Part shown: positions 24,778 to 37,949 of the stretch, piece by piece
How positions within the stretch are numbered: position 1 is the stretch's first letter
Layout of the letters: each line of letters starts with the position of its first letter
Assembly: GCA_963833195.1 (NCBI GenBank)
Contig: CAWHXF010000027.1
Location: 1,984,001 to 2,048,000 of the forward strand
Origin: Granulosicoccus sp963833195
GTDB taxonomy: Bacteria > Pseudomonadota > Gammaproteobacteria > Granulosicoccales > Granulosicoccaceae
Length of the DNA stretch: 64,000 bases
Direction: 5' to 3'
Notes under the pieces: generated by a model
Database searches by the model: none
The model's input: the letters and a program-made list of their open reading frames with translations, nothing else
Told to the model about the DNA's origin: nothing
Program-made: the position numbers and the translations under genes

Positions 24778-26247
24778 TCACCCCCGCCCACCGATCCGTC
24801 CGTGGTCTCCACGCGCCTCGGCCAGCGCGTCCGGGTCCTCGAGCAACCGCATTCCCTCGGCGTGGCACGTCGCGACGTCGTCCGCCCCGGCCGGCCCCGT
24901 CATCGCTTCCCGAGCGGCCGCCAGCAGCTCGTCCATGCGCCGCATCAGCGCCGCGCGGTGCTCGGCGCGCGTCGCCACCACCGCGATCTCGACGAGAATC
25001 GAGAGCACGTGCAGCGCGACGTTCCGGTCCGAGCACACGTACTGGCGCGTCTGATCGAAGATCACCGCCACGAAGCGCTCGAAGCCGACGGGTTCGAGCT
25101 CCACGGGTCCGAGCGGCGCGCGCTCCCACGCCTCGCGCTTCGCAAGCTCCACGAGCGCGCCCTTGATCCAGTCGAAGCAGGCGATCGCGGTGAAGGGATC
25201 GTTCACGCCGGGCGACAGCGCCCGCCCGATCACCTCGACCAGTTGCTCGGCGAGAAACACCTCGTTCTGCTGACCGGTGCGCCGGCGACCCACCGCGAAG
25301 CAGCCGCGCAGCTCCTCCCGCAGCGAGTCGTTCGGCGCGGCCTCCGAAGCGATGTCCAGGATGCTGTCGGAGCCGATCACGAAGTTGCCGGGCCGATAGC
25401 GAACGCGCACGAGCAGATCGTGCTCGTCGGCGAGCGCCACGAGACGCTTCAGCTCGATCGCCTGAAGGTAGCCGGTGTCGTGCAGGCTCAGGCGCGTGAG
25501 CGTGCGCCCCCGCACGCGGGCCTCCCAGGTCGGCGGGTCCACGCCTGGCGCCGCGAGAGGCTCGCCGTCCTCGGACCCGTGCGCCGATCCATCGCTTGAC
25601 CCATCGCCCGATCCATCGCCCGATTCGTCGTCCGACTCCGGCAAGAGCTCCTGCGGACGCGGGAACGGTGTCGCCACCGAACGCGTGAGGTCGCGCCCGA
25701 TGCTCGCCACGAGCCGGTCGACGTCGATGGTCTCGGGCACGTGGTGGATGAAGTAGATCAGCACGCCGACCGAGGCGAGCGCCAGCACGAGCGCGAACAG
25801 TACCGACAGGTGCGGCACGAAGGCCTCGTAGCTCGCGTCGTTGCTCTCGACCGCATCGCCGTGCACGCGGCGCAGCACGAGCAGGCAGTACACGAACGTC
25901 GAGATGAACGTGCCGAGCGTGACTTGGTTGCCCCGGTCGCGCATGAAGTTCGAGACGAGACGCGGCCCGAAGTTCGAGCTCGCGAACGACACGGCGACCA
26001 TGGTGATCGAGAACGTCGTGCCGGCCACGCCGATGATGGAACCCGCGATCGCGCCCAGCACCGTGCGCGCGCCGTCGGTGCCGGTCTGGCCGATCCAGGC
26101 CCACGGACCGGACAGGTCGATTGACAACCACGAGTCCAGCCACGGCATCAGAAACGCGAGCGCGACGGCGAGCAGCACCATGCAGCTCGGCACGAACCAG
26201 TAGCTGGCGCGCAGGTCCTCGATGATCTGGGTGGGCTTGATGTTCAT
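24778..26247 (-). CDS. DUF2254 membrane protein
   Basis: 489 aa. Four predicted membrane helices in the N-terminal 165 residues (WFVPSCMVLLAVALAFLMPW; AGSIIGVAGTTFSITMVAVS; TLGTFISTFVYCLLVL; LFALVLALASVGVLIYFIHH). A cytosolic domain follows with family motifs TGYLQAIE, FVIGSDSIL and GRALSPGVNDPFTAI. DUF2254 proteins are conserved but uncharacterised. Residues about 205-232 are a Ser/Asp/Gly-only linker (SGDGSGDGSSDGS) encoded by a degenerate minisatellite. It follows gatB by 13 bases. Confidence 0.88.
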   Translation of the reverse strand: MNIKPTQIIEDLRASYWFVPSCMVLLAVALAFLMPWLDSWLSIDLSGPWAWIGQTGTDGARTVLGAIAGSIIGVAGTTFSITMVAVSFASSNFGPRLVSNFMRDRGNQVTLGTFISTFVYCLLVLRRVHGDAVESNDASYEAFVPHLSVLFALVLALASVGVLIYFIHHVPETIDVDRLVASIGRDLTRSVATPFPRPQELLPESDDESGDGSGDGSSDGSAHGSEDGEPLAAPGVDPPTWEARVRGRTLTRLSLHDTGYLQAIELKRLVALADEHDLLVRVRYRPGNFVIGSDSILDIASEAAPNDSLREELRGCFAVGRRRTGQQNEVFLAEQLVEVIGRALSPGVNDPFTAIACFDWIKGALVELAKREAWERAPLGPVELEPVGFERFVAVIFDQTRQYVCSDRNVALHVLSILVEIAVVATRAEHRAALMRRMDELLAAAREAMTGPAGADDVATCHAEGMRLLEDPDALAEARGDHGRIGGRG

Positions 26248-26260
26248 GGACCGGACGCGA

Positions 26261-27700
<1,440 letters not shown>

Positions 27701-27708
27701 CGGGCCGC

Positions 27709-29177
<1,469 letters not shown>

Positions 29178-29181
<4 letters not shown>

Positions 29182-29513
29182 TCGACCACCCGCGGCACGA
29201 GGTAGTAGCCCTCGTGAACCTCGGGAGCCGGGCGCTGCAGCGCCTCGCGCTCGTCGGTCGCCGTCACGACGTCGTCGCGCAGCCGCAGGCCCGAGGCGAC
29301 CGGGTGCGCCATGGGTTCGACGCCGGTGACGTCCGCCTCGCCCATGTGTGCCACGAGTCCCAGCACCGCGGCAAGGTCCGCGGCGATGCCCGGCAGCGCG
29401 GCGTCGTCCACGGCGATGCGCGCCAGCCGGGCGAGCGTGCGTATCTCGTCGTCACCCGGCGGCTCACGGGACGACACCGGAGGCGGCACTGGTTTCGGGC
29501 CTACCATGAACAT
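29178..29513 (-). CDS. gatC: Asp/Glu-tRNA amidotransferase subunit C
   Basis: 111 aa. Small stabilising subunit of GatCAB. Typical EIRTLARLARIAVDD, VLGLVAHMGEADVTGVEPMAHPV and C-terminal LQRPAPEVHEGYYLVPRVVE. It has about 20 extra Pro-rich residues at the N-terminus. Two ATGs (29511-29513 and 29505-29507) are possible starts; neither has a strong ribosome site. First gene of the gatCAB operon, divergent from slyX with a 59-base spacer. Confidence 0.93.
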
Positions 29514-29572
29514 TGCACCGATGCTGAAAGGCGGCGCAATGTAGCACCGGCCCGATGTGTAGCATCCGCTGC

Positions 29573-29884
29573 ATGGGCGATGAGCGGAAGATGGGCGACG
29601 GGGCCGGCGAGGCGCGCGCCGAGGCGCGCTTCATGGAGCTCGAGATCAAGCTGGCCGAGATGGAGTTCGGACAGCAGCAGCTCGACGAGGTCGTGCTGCG
29701 CCAGTCCGCCGACATTCGCCGGCTGAACCGGCTGGTGGAGCAGTTGGGGGAGCGGCTGAACGCCGCGCTCGGCGACGACGCGCCGGCAATCGGGCGCGCG
29801 AGCAACGAGCGTGCGAACGACGCCGCGCCGGACGCCGGCCTCGTCGATCCCGAACGTCCGCCGCACCACTCCGGGCCGGCCTGA
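29573..29884 (+). CDS. slyX: SlyX-family coiled-coil protein
   Basis: 103 aa. A short coiled coil of the SlyX family: ARFMELEIKLAEMEFGQQQLDEVVLRQ with heptads, and IRRLNRLVEQLGERLNA, matching E. coli SlyX in register. The C-terminal 40 residues are disordered and longer than in E. coli (72 aa). The molecular role of SlyX is not known. Start chosen at ATG 29573; ATG 29591 is possible. Confidence 0.82.
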   Translation: MGDERKMGDGAGEARAEARFMELEIKLAEMEFGQQQLDEVVLRQSADIRRLNRLVEQLGERLNAALGDDAPAIGRASNERANDAAPDAGLVDPERPPHHSGPA

Positions 29885-29946
29885 CCCGGCCGCCCGCGGG
29901 CGTGCGCAGCCGTCGAAGCCGTTCGCGCCGTGGCTCCGACGGGCCT

Positions 29947-30537
29947 TCAGCGACCGAGGATCAGCGTGTCGCCGCTGATCGTGTAGGCGGGCACGATGAG
30001 GTTCCGGTCGGCGTACTGATCGTCGTACACGCGCCCGGCGGCGTCGTAGCGCGAGCCGGTGCATTCCTCGACGAAACCGCCGGCCCACGGGCCCCCCGCG
30101 AAGCTCTCGCCCGGGTCGGCGGGCAGTGCCCGCACGGGACACCCCTGACCGGTGCCGAGCCCGAGCGCCACGAACCAGCCGGGGTTCGAGGAGCGCAGGG
30201 CGTTGCCGGCGTCCTCGGGCTGTTCGGAGCGGGCCGATTCGGGGTCCAGCAGCGCGAAGCCGGACGTCTCGCGCAGACGGATCACCGTCTCGGGCGTGCG
30301 CCGCTGCACGATCACCGGCCGGCGCTCCCAGGTGTAGACCTCGGTCTGGCCGGGCTCGAAGCCCGCGAGATCGATGCGCATGCCGGGCCCGGATTCGGAC
30401 TCCCGGTTGATGGACAGGAACGCGGACAGGAACACGAACACCACGCCGAGGAAGGCGACCCCCAGCATCGCCTTGGCCACGACGCGCAGCCGCAGCCGGT
30501 GCGCCTCGTCGGCGTGTCGCTTGTCGATGACCGTCAT
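29947..30537 (-). CDS. Rieske-like membrane-anchored protein without [2Fe-2S] ligands
   Basis: 196 aa. One N-terminal membrane helix (about residues 20-45) and a periplasmic domain laid out like the bc1-complex Rieske subunit: IDLAGFEPGQTEVYTWERRP, then a first box TGQGCPV and a second box ECTGSRYDAAGRVYDDQYA with ADRNLIVPAY. Aligning with CTHLGC and CPCHGS, all four cluster ligands (two Cys, two His) are replaced while both disulfide cysteines and GSRYD remain. It should fold like Rieske but not bind a cluster. No cytochrome b or c1 genes are near. Confidence 0.7.
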   Translation of the reverse strand: MTVIDKRHADEAHRLRLRVVAKAMLGVAFLGVVFVFLSAFLSINRESESGPGMRIDLAGFEPGQTEVYTWERRPVIVQRRTPETVIRLRETSGFALLDPESARSEQPEDAGNALRSSNPGWFVALGLGTGQGCPVRALPADPGESFAGGPWAGGFVEECTGSRYDAAGRVYDDQYADRNLIVPAYTISGDTLILGR

Positions 30538-30557
30538 GGCGCGAGACTACCGCGCCG

Positions 30558-31373
30558 GTGAGCGGTGCGGCACGCGTGCGCGTGGTCGTGCAATCGGCGA
30601 CGCTGCGCGACGAGCTCGGCCTCGAGCTGCCCGTCGTGGACGAGCGCGCGGACGAGTACGGGGACGGGCGCGGGGTCGAGTCCGGAGACTGGCGGCTGGA
30701 GCGCCGCGACGACGCCCTCGTGCTGTGCCGTCCCGACGGCGTGCGCCTGCGCGCGGACTTCGTCTCGGGCCGCGCTCGCTCGCGCGTCGCCGAGGCCGCC
30801 CTCGCCGGCCAGCCGCTGGCGCGGGCGCTCGGCATCGCGAGGCTCGCCGCCGCCGCGGGGGAGCCGCCGCGCCTGGTGGACGCGACGGCGGGGCTCGGCG
30901 TGGACGGCTGGCAGGCCGCCGCGCTCGGCGCGCGCGTGACGATGCTGGAGGCGCACCCCGTCGTGCACGCGCTGCTGTCCGATGCCCTCGAGCGCGCGCG
31001 CGCGGCCGACGACGAGCGCGTGCGCCGCATCGCCGCGCGCGTGACGCTCGAGCGATGCGACGCCGTCGCGCGATTGCGGGAGCTCGCCCTCGCGCCCGGG
31101 CGTCCCGCCCTCGTCTACCTGGACCCCATGTACCCGGCGGCGCGCCGACGCGGGCGTTCGAGGAAGGGCATCGAGTTCCTGCACGAGCTCGTGGGGCCGC
31201 CTCCGGACGACGGCGCCGCGTTGCTGGACGCGGCGCTCGCGGCGGCGACTCACCGCGTGATCGTCAAGCGCCCGGCCGGCGCGCCGCCGCTCGCCGGTGG
31301 CGACGGCCCGCGCCCGGAGCCCCTGCACGCGCCCAACACGCGCTGGGACCGCTACCGCGTGACGGCCGGATGA
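30558..31373 (+). CDS. rsmJ: 16S rRNA (guanine-1516-N2)-methyltransferase
   Basis: 271 aa from GTG 30558. SAM-dependent rRNA methyltransferase. Diagnostic blocks: LVDATAGLGVDGWQAAALGA (SAM loop; E. coli has DATAGLGRDAFVLA), VTMLEAHPVVHALL, VYLDPMYPAARRR (catalytic D-P-M-Y-P) and a C-terminal RVIVKRPAGAPPL. Length is close to the family norm. Divergent from the Rieske-like gene (20 bases). Confidence 0.93.
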   Translation: MSGAARVRVVVQSATLRDELGLELPVVDERADEYGDGRGVESGDWRLERRDDALVLCRPDGVRLRADFVSGRARSRVAEAALAGQPLARALGIARLAAAAGEPPRLVDATAGLGVDGWQAAALGARVTMLEAHPVVHALLSDALERARAADDERVRRIAARVTLERCDAVARLRELALAPGRPALVYLDPMYPAARRRGRSRKGIEFLHELVGPPPDDGAALLDAALAAATHRVIVKRPAGAPPLAGGDGPRPEPLHAPNTRWDRYRVTAG

Positions 31374-31397
31374 GCGCGCGCGGACCCGCCGGGATCG

Positions 31398-32588
31398 CTA
31401 CGCCGCCTCCGCCTGCATGCCCGGCTTGAGCACCACCTTCGTCCACTCGTCCTGCTTGTCGTTGAAGTTCTTGTACCCGCGCGGCCCGTCCTCGAGCGGC
31501 AGGCGGTGGCTGATCAGGAACGTGGTGTCGATCTCGCCGTCGCCGATGCGGCGCAGCAGGTCGTCCGTGTAGCGCTGCACGTGCGTCTGGCCGGTGCGGA
31601 TCTGCACGCCCTTCTGCATCAGCACGCCGAGCGGGAACTTGTCCAGCAGCCCGCCGTAGACGCCCGGCATGGACACGCGTCCGCCCTTCCTGACCGACAC
31701 GATCGCCTCGCGCAGCGCATGGCCGCTGTCGGCGCCGACGCCCACGAGCTGCTTGGCGTTGTCCATCAGCGTGTCCGGGGCGAAGCCGTGCGCCTCCATG
31801 CCGACCGCGTCGATGACCGCGTCCGGACCGAAGCCGCCGGACATCTCCATCAGCGCCTCGACGACGTGCGTGCGGGTGTAGTCGATGATCTTCGCGCCGA
31901 GCTGCTCGGCGAGCGCGAGGCGCCCGGGCCAGTGATCGATGGCGATGACCTGACCGGCACCCATGAGCAGCGCGCTCTGGATGGCGAAGAGCCCGACCGG
32001 GCCGCAGCCCCATACCGCCACCGTGTCCCCTTCCTCGATCTGCGCGTTCTCGGCGGCCATCCAGCCCGTGGGCAGGATGTCCGAGAGGAACAGCACGTCG
32101 TCGTCGTCCATGCCGTCCGGAATCACCACGGGGCCGACGTCCGAGAACGGCACGCGCACGTACTCCGCCTGCCCGCCGGGGTAGCCGCCGGTGAGCTGCG
32201 AGTATCCGAAGAGCCCGCTCAGCGCGTGGCCGTACATCGGCTCGGTGAGGTCCTGCTTGTCGGCCGGGTTCGAGTTGTCGCAGGCCGAGTACTGCTGCGC
32301 GTGGCAGTGGAAGCACTGGCCGCACGAGATCGTGAACGGCACGACCACGCGCTGCCCCTTCTGCAGCGTGCTCTTCGGGCCGGTCTCGACCACGCGTCCC
32401 ATGAACTCGTGCCCGAGGATGTCGCCGGTCTGCATGCCCGGGATCACCGCGTCGTAGAGGTGCAGGTCCGAGCCGCAGATGGCGGTCGACGTCACCTCGA
32501 TGATGGCGTCGCGCGGGTTCACGATCTCCGGGTCGGGCACGGTGTCGATGCGTACGTCGTGCTTGCCGTGCCAGGTGAGTGCGCGCAT
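31398..32588 (-). CDS. zinc-dependent alcohol dehydrogenase (formaldehyde dehydrogenase-like)
   Basis: 396 aa medium-chain dehydrogenase. Catalytic zinc ligands: Cys in AICGSDLHLYD, His-Glu in GHEFMGRVVE; structural zinc cysteines in SCGQCFHCHAQQYSAC. NAD-binding VWGCGPVGLFAIQSALLMGAGQVIAID. The long insertion DKQDLTEPMYG...GLFGYSQLTGGYPGGQAEYVRVP is typical of the FdhA-like glutathione-independent branch. Substrate unknown. It follows the SRPBCC gene by one base and is surely in its operon. Confidence 0.9.
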   Translation of the reverse strand: MRALTWHGKHDVRIDTVPDPEIVNPRDAIIEVTSTAICGSDLHLYDAVIPGMQTGDILGHEFMGRVVETGPKSTLQKGQRVVVPFTISCGQCFHCHAQQYSACDNSNPADKQDLTEPMYGHALSGLFGYSQLTGGYPGGQAEYVRVPFSDVGPVVIPDGMDDDDVLFLSDILPTGWMAAENAQIEEGDTVAVWGCGPVGLFAIQSALLMGAGQVIAIDHWPGRLALAEQLGAKIIDYTRTHVVEALMEMSGGFGPDAVIDAVGMEAHGFAPDTLMDNAKQLVGVGADSGHALREAIVSVRKGGRVSMPGVYGGLLDKFPLGVLMQKGVQIRTGQTHVQRYTDDLLRRIGDGEIDTTFLISHRLPLEDGPRGYKNFNDKQDEWTKVVLKPGMQAEAA

Positions 32589-32589
32589 G

Positions 32590-33486
32590 TCAGAGGGCCT
32601 CGGCGGTGGTGGTGTCGGTCGGCAGGGCGCGGCCCGTCGGGGCGTCGCTGCGGCGGTTGGCGGAGGTGGCGATCTCGCCCGTCTCCAGCAGCATCTTCAG
32701 CCGCTTGAGCTCGCGCCGCGTCTGCACCGACGGCTCCAGTTGCATCGCCTTCATGACGAGGCGGCCGAGCTCGCCGCCGGGCGGCTTCCAGTGGATGTCC
32801 GCACTGATCTCGGTACCGCGCCCGGCCGGGGCGTCCCTGAACGTGACCTCGCCGCGCGTCTCCACCGAGGCGCCTTCGACCGATTCCCACGCGACGCGCT
32901 CGTTCGGCACGTCCTCGACGATGCGCGTCTCGAGCTCGACGGTGCGGTCACCGGGCCCTGCGAGCGTCCACACCTCGGTGCCGGCCGGTGTCGAGCGCAC
33001 GCCCTCGATGCTCTCCATGAACGTCGAGAGGTTCGAGAAGTCGCGCCAGAACGCGTACACCTCCGAGCGCGGCTTCGAGATCGTGACCGTGCGGCCGGTG
33101 ACGCGTCGTCCGGCCTCGTCGCGGTGGTGGCGCAGCGTGCGCTCCGGCGCGTCCCCGGCCGGGTGATCGAGGTTGTCGCGCACGCGATCGCGCAGCAGGT
33201 ACGCGACGCCGAGCGCGCCGGCCGCGACGCCCGCCGTCACGGCGAGCCAGGTGCGCGAGGAATCGTCGTCGCGACCGTCGCCGTACGGCTCGCGGTAGCG
33301 CGAGGCGGGGTAGAAGTGCTCCGGTTCTCCGGAGGTGCGCACGCCGCGATCGTCGTGCACCGCGGCGCGCGGGTAGGGTCGATCCTGATACCTGTCCAAG
33401 ACGTCGATGCTCGGCTGAGGAATGAGCCCGACATGCTGGGGCTCGCATCGGCCGCGACGCGACGGCGCGCAGGAATTGCCGGCCAC
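32590..33486 (-). CDS. membrane-anchored SRPBCC (cyclase/dehydrase-type) protein
   Basis: Up to 298 aa. One membrane segment (TWLAVTAGVAAGALGVAYLL) precedes an SRPBCC/START-like domain: VTISKPRSEVYAFWRDFSNLSTFM and RVAWESVEGASVETRGEVTFRD. A C-terminal tail of about 60 residues follows. The start is uncertain: the GTG at 33484-33486 gives a poor-looking first 29 residues, and TTG 33397-33399 is an alternative. Such proteins are often paired with Zn alcohol dehydrogenases, as here. Ligand unknown. Confidence 0.75.
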   Translation of the reverse strand: MAGNSCAPSRRGRCEPQHVGLIPQPSIDVLDRYQDRPYPRAAVHDDRGVRTSGEPEHFYPASRYREPYGDGRDDDSSRTWLAVTAGVAAGALGVAYLLRDRVRDNLDHPAGDAPERTLRHHRDEAGRRVTGRTVTISKPRSEVYAFWRDFSNLSTFMESIEGVRSTPAGTEVWTLAGPGDRTVELETRIVEDVPNERVAWESVEGASVETRGEVTFRDAPAGRGTEISADIHWKPPGGELGRLVMKAMQLEPSVQTRRELKRLKMLLETGEIATSANRRSDAPTGRALPTDTTTAEAL

Positions 33487-33621
33487 CGGGGCGCGCGTAC
33501 AAAGTCGACCCGCAGCGCTTGACGCCGGCGCCCGTCGAGCGGCGACCGGCTCGTACCGGGAGGGCGGCCGACCTGCGTGCTAGCCTGCGCGCTCGCGCCC
33601 GCCCGAGACCACGCGCCGCTC

Positions 33622-34188
33622 ATGAACGCCCCCTCGAACGCACTGCAACGGCACCGCTTCGACGTGAGCGACTACCGCCGCATGGGCGAAGCCGGCGTGT
33701 TCGGACCGGACGAGCGCGTGGAGCTGATCGACGGAGAGATCATCGACATGGTGCTCATCGGACCGACTCACAACGGCGTGGTCGATCAACTGAACCGCTT
33801 GTTCGTGCGGGCGACCGACGATCGGGCGATAGTCCGGACGCAAGGCTCGTTCGAGCTCTCGATGTGGTCGGAGCCGGAGCCGGACCTCACGATCCTCGTG
33901 CCTGTCGACGACTTCTACAAACGCGCCCTGCCCACCCCGGCGGACGTGCTGCTCGTCGTCGAGGTGGCCGATTCGAGCCTCGCGCGCGACCGCGACGTGA
34001 AGCTGCCGCTGTACGCCCGTCACGGCGTGCCGGAAGCCTGGCTGGTGGACCTCGTGGCGGGCCGGCTGAGCGTGCACCGCGACCCCTCGCCGCACGGCTA
34101 CGCCTCGGTCGTCGAGGTGGAGGAGCTCGGCGCCGTCTCGCCGCTTCGGCTGCCGGACGTGTCGCTCGACCTCACGACGCTGTTCTGA
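33622..34188 (+). CDS. Uma2-family (DUF820) putative endonuclease, copy 1
   Basis: 188 aa. PD-(D/E)XK-fold Uma2 protein: YRRMGEAGVFGPDERVELIDGEIIDM, EPEPDLTILV, then LLVVEVADSSLARDRDVKLPLYARHGVPEAWLVD with the conserved Glu and Lys. Uma2 proteins are predicted nucleases common in cyanobacteria and patchy elsewhere; function is unproven. It is clearly paralogous to the copy at 54824. The 22 bases before the ATG resemble those before copy 2. Confidence 0.88.
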   Translation: MNAPSNALQRHRFDVSDYRRMGEAGVFGPDERVELIDGEIIDMVLIGPTHNGVVDQLNRLFVRATDDRAIVRTQGSFELSMWSEPEPDLTILVPVDDFYKRALPTPADVLLVVEVADSSLARDRDVKLPLYARHGVPEAWLVDLVAGRLSVHRDPSPHGYASVVEVEELGAVSPLRLPDVSLDLTTLF

Positions 34189-34208
34189 TCGCGCGCCCGC
34201 GCGGGGGT

Positions 34209-34691
34209 TCAGTCGCGGAAGTTCTTGAACTGCAGCGGCAGGCCCAGATCGGCGTCCTTCAACACCTTCATGGCCGCCTGCAGGTCGTCGCGCTTCTTGC
34301 CGGTGACCCGTAGCTGATCGCCCTGGATCTGTGCCTGCACCTTCAGCTTCGACTCCTTGATCTTCGCCACCGCCTTCTTCGCGGTCTCCTTGTCGATGCC
34401 CTGACGCAGGTCGAAGCCCTGGCGCACGCCCTTGCCGCTCTTCTCCACGTCGCCGGGCTTGAGCGAGGCGATCTCGATCCCGCGGCCGATGAGCTTCTCG
34501 TACAGGATCGGGTGGATCTGCTGGACCTGGAAGTCGCTGTCGGCGTGCAGCACGACGCGCTGGTCGGCGAGCTCGACCTTCGCGGACGTGCCCTTGAAGT
34601 CGAAGCGGTTGCCGACCGCCTTGGACGTCTGGTCGACGGCGTTGGCGAGCTCGTGCTCGTCGACCTCGGAGACGGCGTCGAAGGTGGGCAT
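34209..34691 (-). CDS. yajQ: YajQ-family nucleotide-binding protein
   Basis: 160 aa. DUF520/YajQ two-ferredoxin-fold protein, a c-di-GMP-binding regulator in Xanthomonas. Typical start MPTFDAVSEVDEHELANAVDQ, then RFDFKGTSAKVELAD, GIDKETAKKAVAKIKESKLKVQAQIQGDQLRVTGKKRDDLQ (split motifs all present) and DLGLPLQFKNFRD. Length is the family norm. Divergent from pdxH, convergent with Uma2 copy 1. Confidence 0.96.
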   Translation of the reverse strand: MPTFDAVSEVDEHELANAVDQTSKAVGNRFDFKGTSAKVELADQRVVLHADSDFQVQQIHPILYEKLIGRGIEIASLKPGDVEKSGKGVRQGFDLRQGIDKETAKKAVAKIKESKLKVQAQIQGDQLRVTGKKRDDLQAAMKVLKDADLGLPLQFKNFRD

Positions 34692-34753
34692 GCTCGAAGG
34701 CTCCTTTGCGGCGGACGGGGGGAGCGCCGAGGTTAATCGCTTATCCTGCGTCC

Positions 34754-35410
34754 ATGGACACCTCCAACGATTCGCTGATAGAGCCGCGGCGCGACTACAC
34801 CGCCGACACGCTCCGTCGTACCGACCTCGCGGCCGATCCGGTCGAGCAGTTCAGGCACTGGCTGCAGGACGCGCGCGACAGGAAGATCCTCGACGCGACC
34901 GCCATGATGCTGGCCACCGCCGACGCGGACGGCCAGCCGCACTCGCGCGTGGTGCTGCTCAAGCACTTCGACGACGCGGGCTTCGTCTGGTACACCTACC
35001 AGCAGAGCGACAAGGCGCGCCAGCTCGAGGCGAACCCGCGCGCGGCCCTGCTCTTCTACTGGTGCGCGCTCGAGCGCCAGGTGCGCATCGAGGGCACGGT
35101 GGAGCGGCTCGATCCGCAGGGCGCCGACGAGTACTTCTACTCGCGCCCCGAAGGCAGCCGGTTCAGCGCCGCGGCGTCCGAGCAATCCTCGCCCGTGGAG
35201 AACCGGGAGGTCCTCGAGCGGCGCGTGGCCGAGCTGCACGAGCGCCACCCCGACGGCGACGTGCCGCGCCCGGAGGTCTGGGGCGGCTACCGCATCCGAC
35301 CGACGCGCTACGAGTTCTGGCAGGGCCGCGCCGACCGGCTGCACGATCGCTTCATCTTCGAGCCGGCGGGGGGCGACGGCGACTGGCGCGCCACTCGCCT
35401 GCAGCCTTGA
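34754..35410 (+). CDS. pdxH: pyridoxamine/pyridoxine 5'-phosphate oxidase
   Basis: 218 aa, the same as E. coli. FMN enzyme that makes PLP. Recognised from RRTDLAADPVEQFRHWLQDA, HSRVVLLKHFDDAGFVWYTYQQSDKARQLE (FMN site), FYWCALERQVRIEGTVERL and C-terminal GGYRIRPTRYEFWQGRADRLHDR. Complements pdxA in this window for the DXP-dependent B6 route. The stop overlaps the next gene as TTGA. Confidence 0.97.
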   Translation: MDTSNDSLIEPRRDYTADTLRRTDLAADPVEQFRHWLQDARDRKILDATAMMLATADADGQPHSRVVLLKHFDDAGFVWYTYQQSDKARQLEANPRAALLFYWCALERQVRIEGTVERLDPQGADEYFYSRPEGSRFSAAASEQSSPVENREVLERRVAELHERHPDGDVPRPEVWGGYRIRPTRYEFWQGRADRLHDRFIFEPAGGDGDWRATRLQP

Positions 35411-35874
35411 TACGCATCGTGGGCATCGGCCTTCTCGTGCTTGCCATCCTCTACGGCGGCGCGCGCTTCTTCATCCCGCGGGTGTCGTCCGACACGGTCG
35501 CCACGGGTCCGCTCGAACGCGATGGCCTGCGCACGCTCGCGGACTGCCCGGGCAGCCCCAATTGCGCGGGCTCCGAGGCGAGTGACCCCGAACGCCGCGT
35601 CGAGCGCCTCGTCGTGCCCGGCGGCATCGACGCCGTGGCGCGGTGGATCGAAGCCGAGAGCGACGCGAGCGTGGTCACCCGCGATGCGGACTACCTGCAC
35701 GCCACCTTCCGCTCGCGCGTGATGGGCTACACCGACGACGTGGAGTTCCTCGCGCTGCCCGGCGGCGACGAGGTGGCCGTGCGCAGCGCCTCCCGGCTCG
35801 GCAGGAGCGACCTGGGCGCCAACCGCAAGCGCATCGAGCGCATCCGCGTCGCGATCGCGACGTCCGGAACCTGA
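35407..35874 (+). CDS. DUF1499 membrane-anchored protein
   Basis: 155 aa from TTG 35407, which overlaps the pdxH stop as TTGA. One N-terminal membrane helix (IRIVGIGLLVLAILYGGARFF). DUF1499 signature follows: LADCPGSPNCAGSEASDPERR and YLHATFRSRVMGYTDDVEFLAL, then SASRLGRSDLGANRKRIERI. The family is conserved but of unknown function. Co-translation with pdxH is suggested by the overlap. Confidence 0.85.
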   Translation: MIRIVGIGLLVLAILYGGARFFIPRVSSDTVATGPLERDGLRTLADCPGSPNCAGSEASDPERRVERLVVPGGIDAVARWIEAESDASVVTRDADYLHATFRSRVMGYTDDVEFLALPGGDEVAVRSASRLGRSDLGANRKRIERIRVAIATSGT

Positions 35875-35914
35875 CGGGGCGCGCGCCGCGACGCGCAGCG
35901 CGCCTCATGCGCGC

Positions 35915-37771
<1,857 letters not shown>

Positions 37772-37905
37772 CCCGGGCCGATTTCCTACCAGGAGAACCT
37801 CGGCTATCGTCTCCGGGCGCAAATCGCTGAGCGCGAACCGCACGACGCATGACGGTTCCTTGAACCGTTGCACGCGACGGCGTCGTGCGCGAACGGTGCT
37901 CGCCG

Positions 37906-37942
37906 CCGGCCGGTTGCCGGCCGGTTGCCGATCCGTTGCCGG
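37906..37942. repeat. CCGGTTGCCGG repeats and hairpin downstream of lipA
   Basis: CCGGCCGG (37906-37913) pairs perfectly with CCGGCCGG (37917-37924) around TTG, and the CCGTTGCCGG unit recurs three times up to 37942. It lies just past the lipA stop, so it may stabilise or end the lipA transcript, but there is no T-tract. The rest of 37772-37949 holds no visible gene. Confidence 0.4.
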
Positions 37943-37949
37943 CCCTCGG

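Noticed and set aside
37906..37942. Intrinsic terminator after lipA
   Set aside because: The hairpin is good, but there is no T-tract on the transcript strand, so only a repeat/hairpin is reported.
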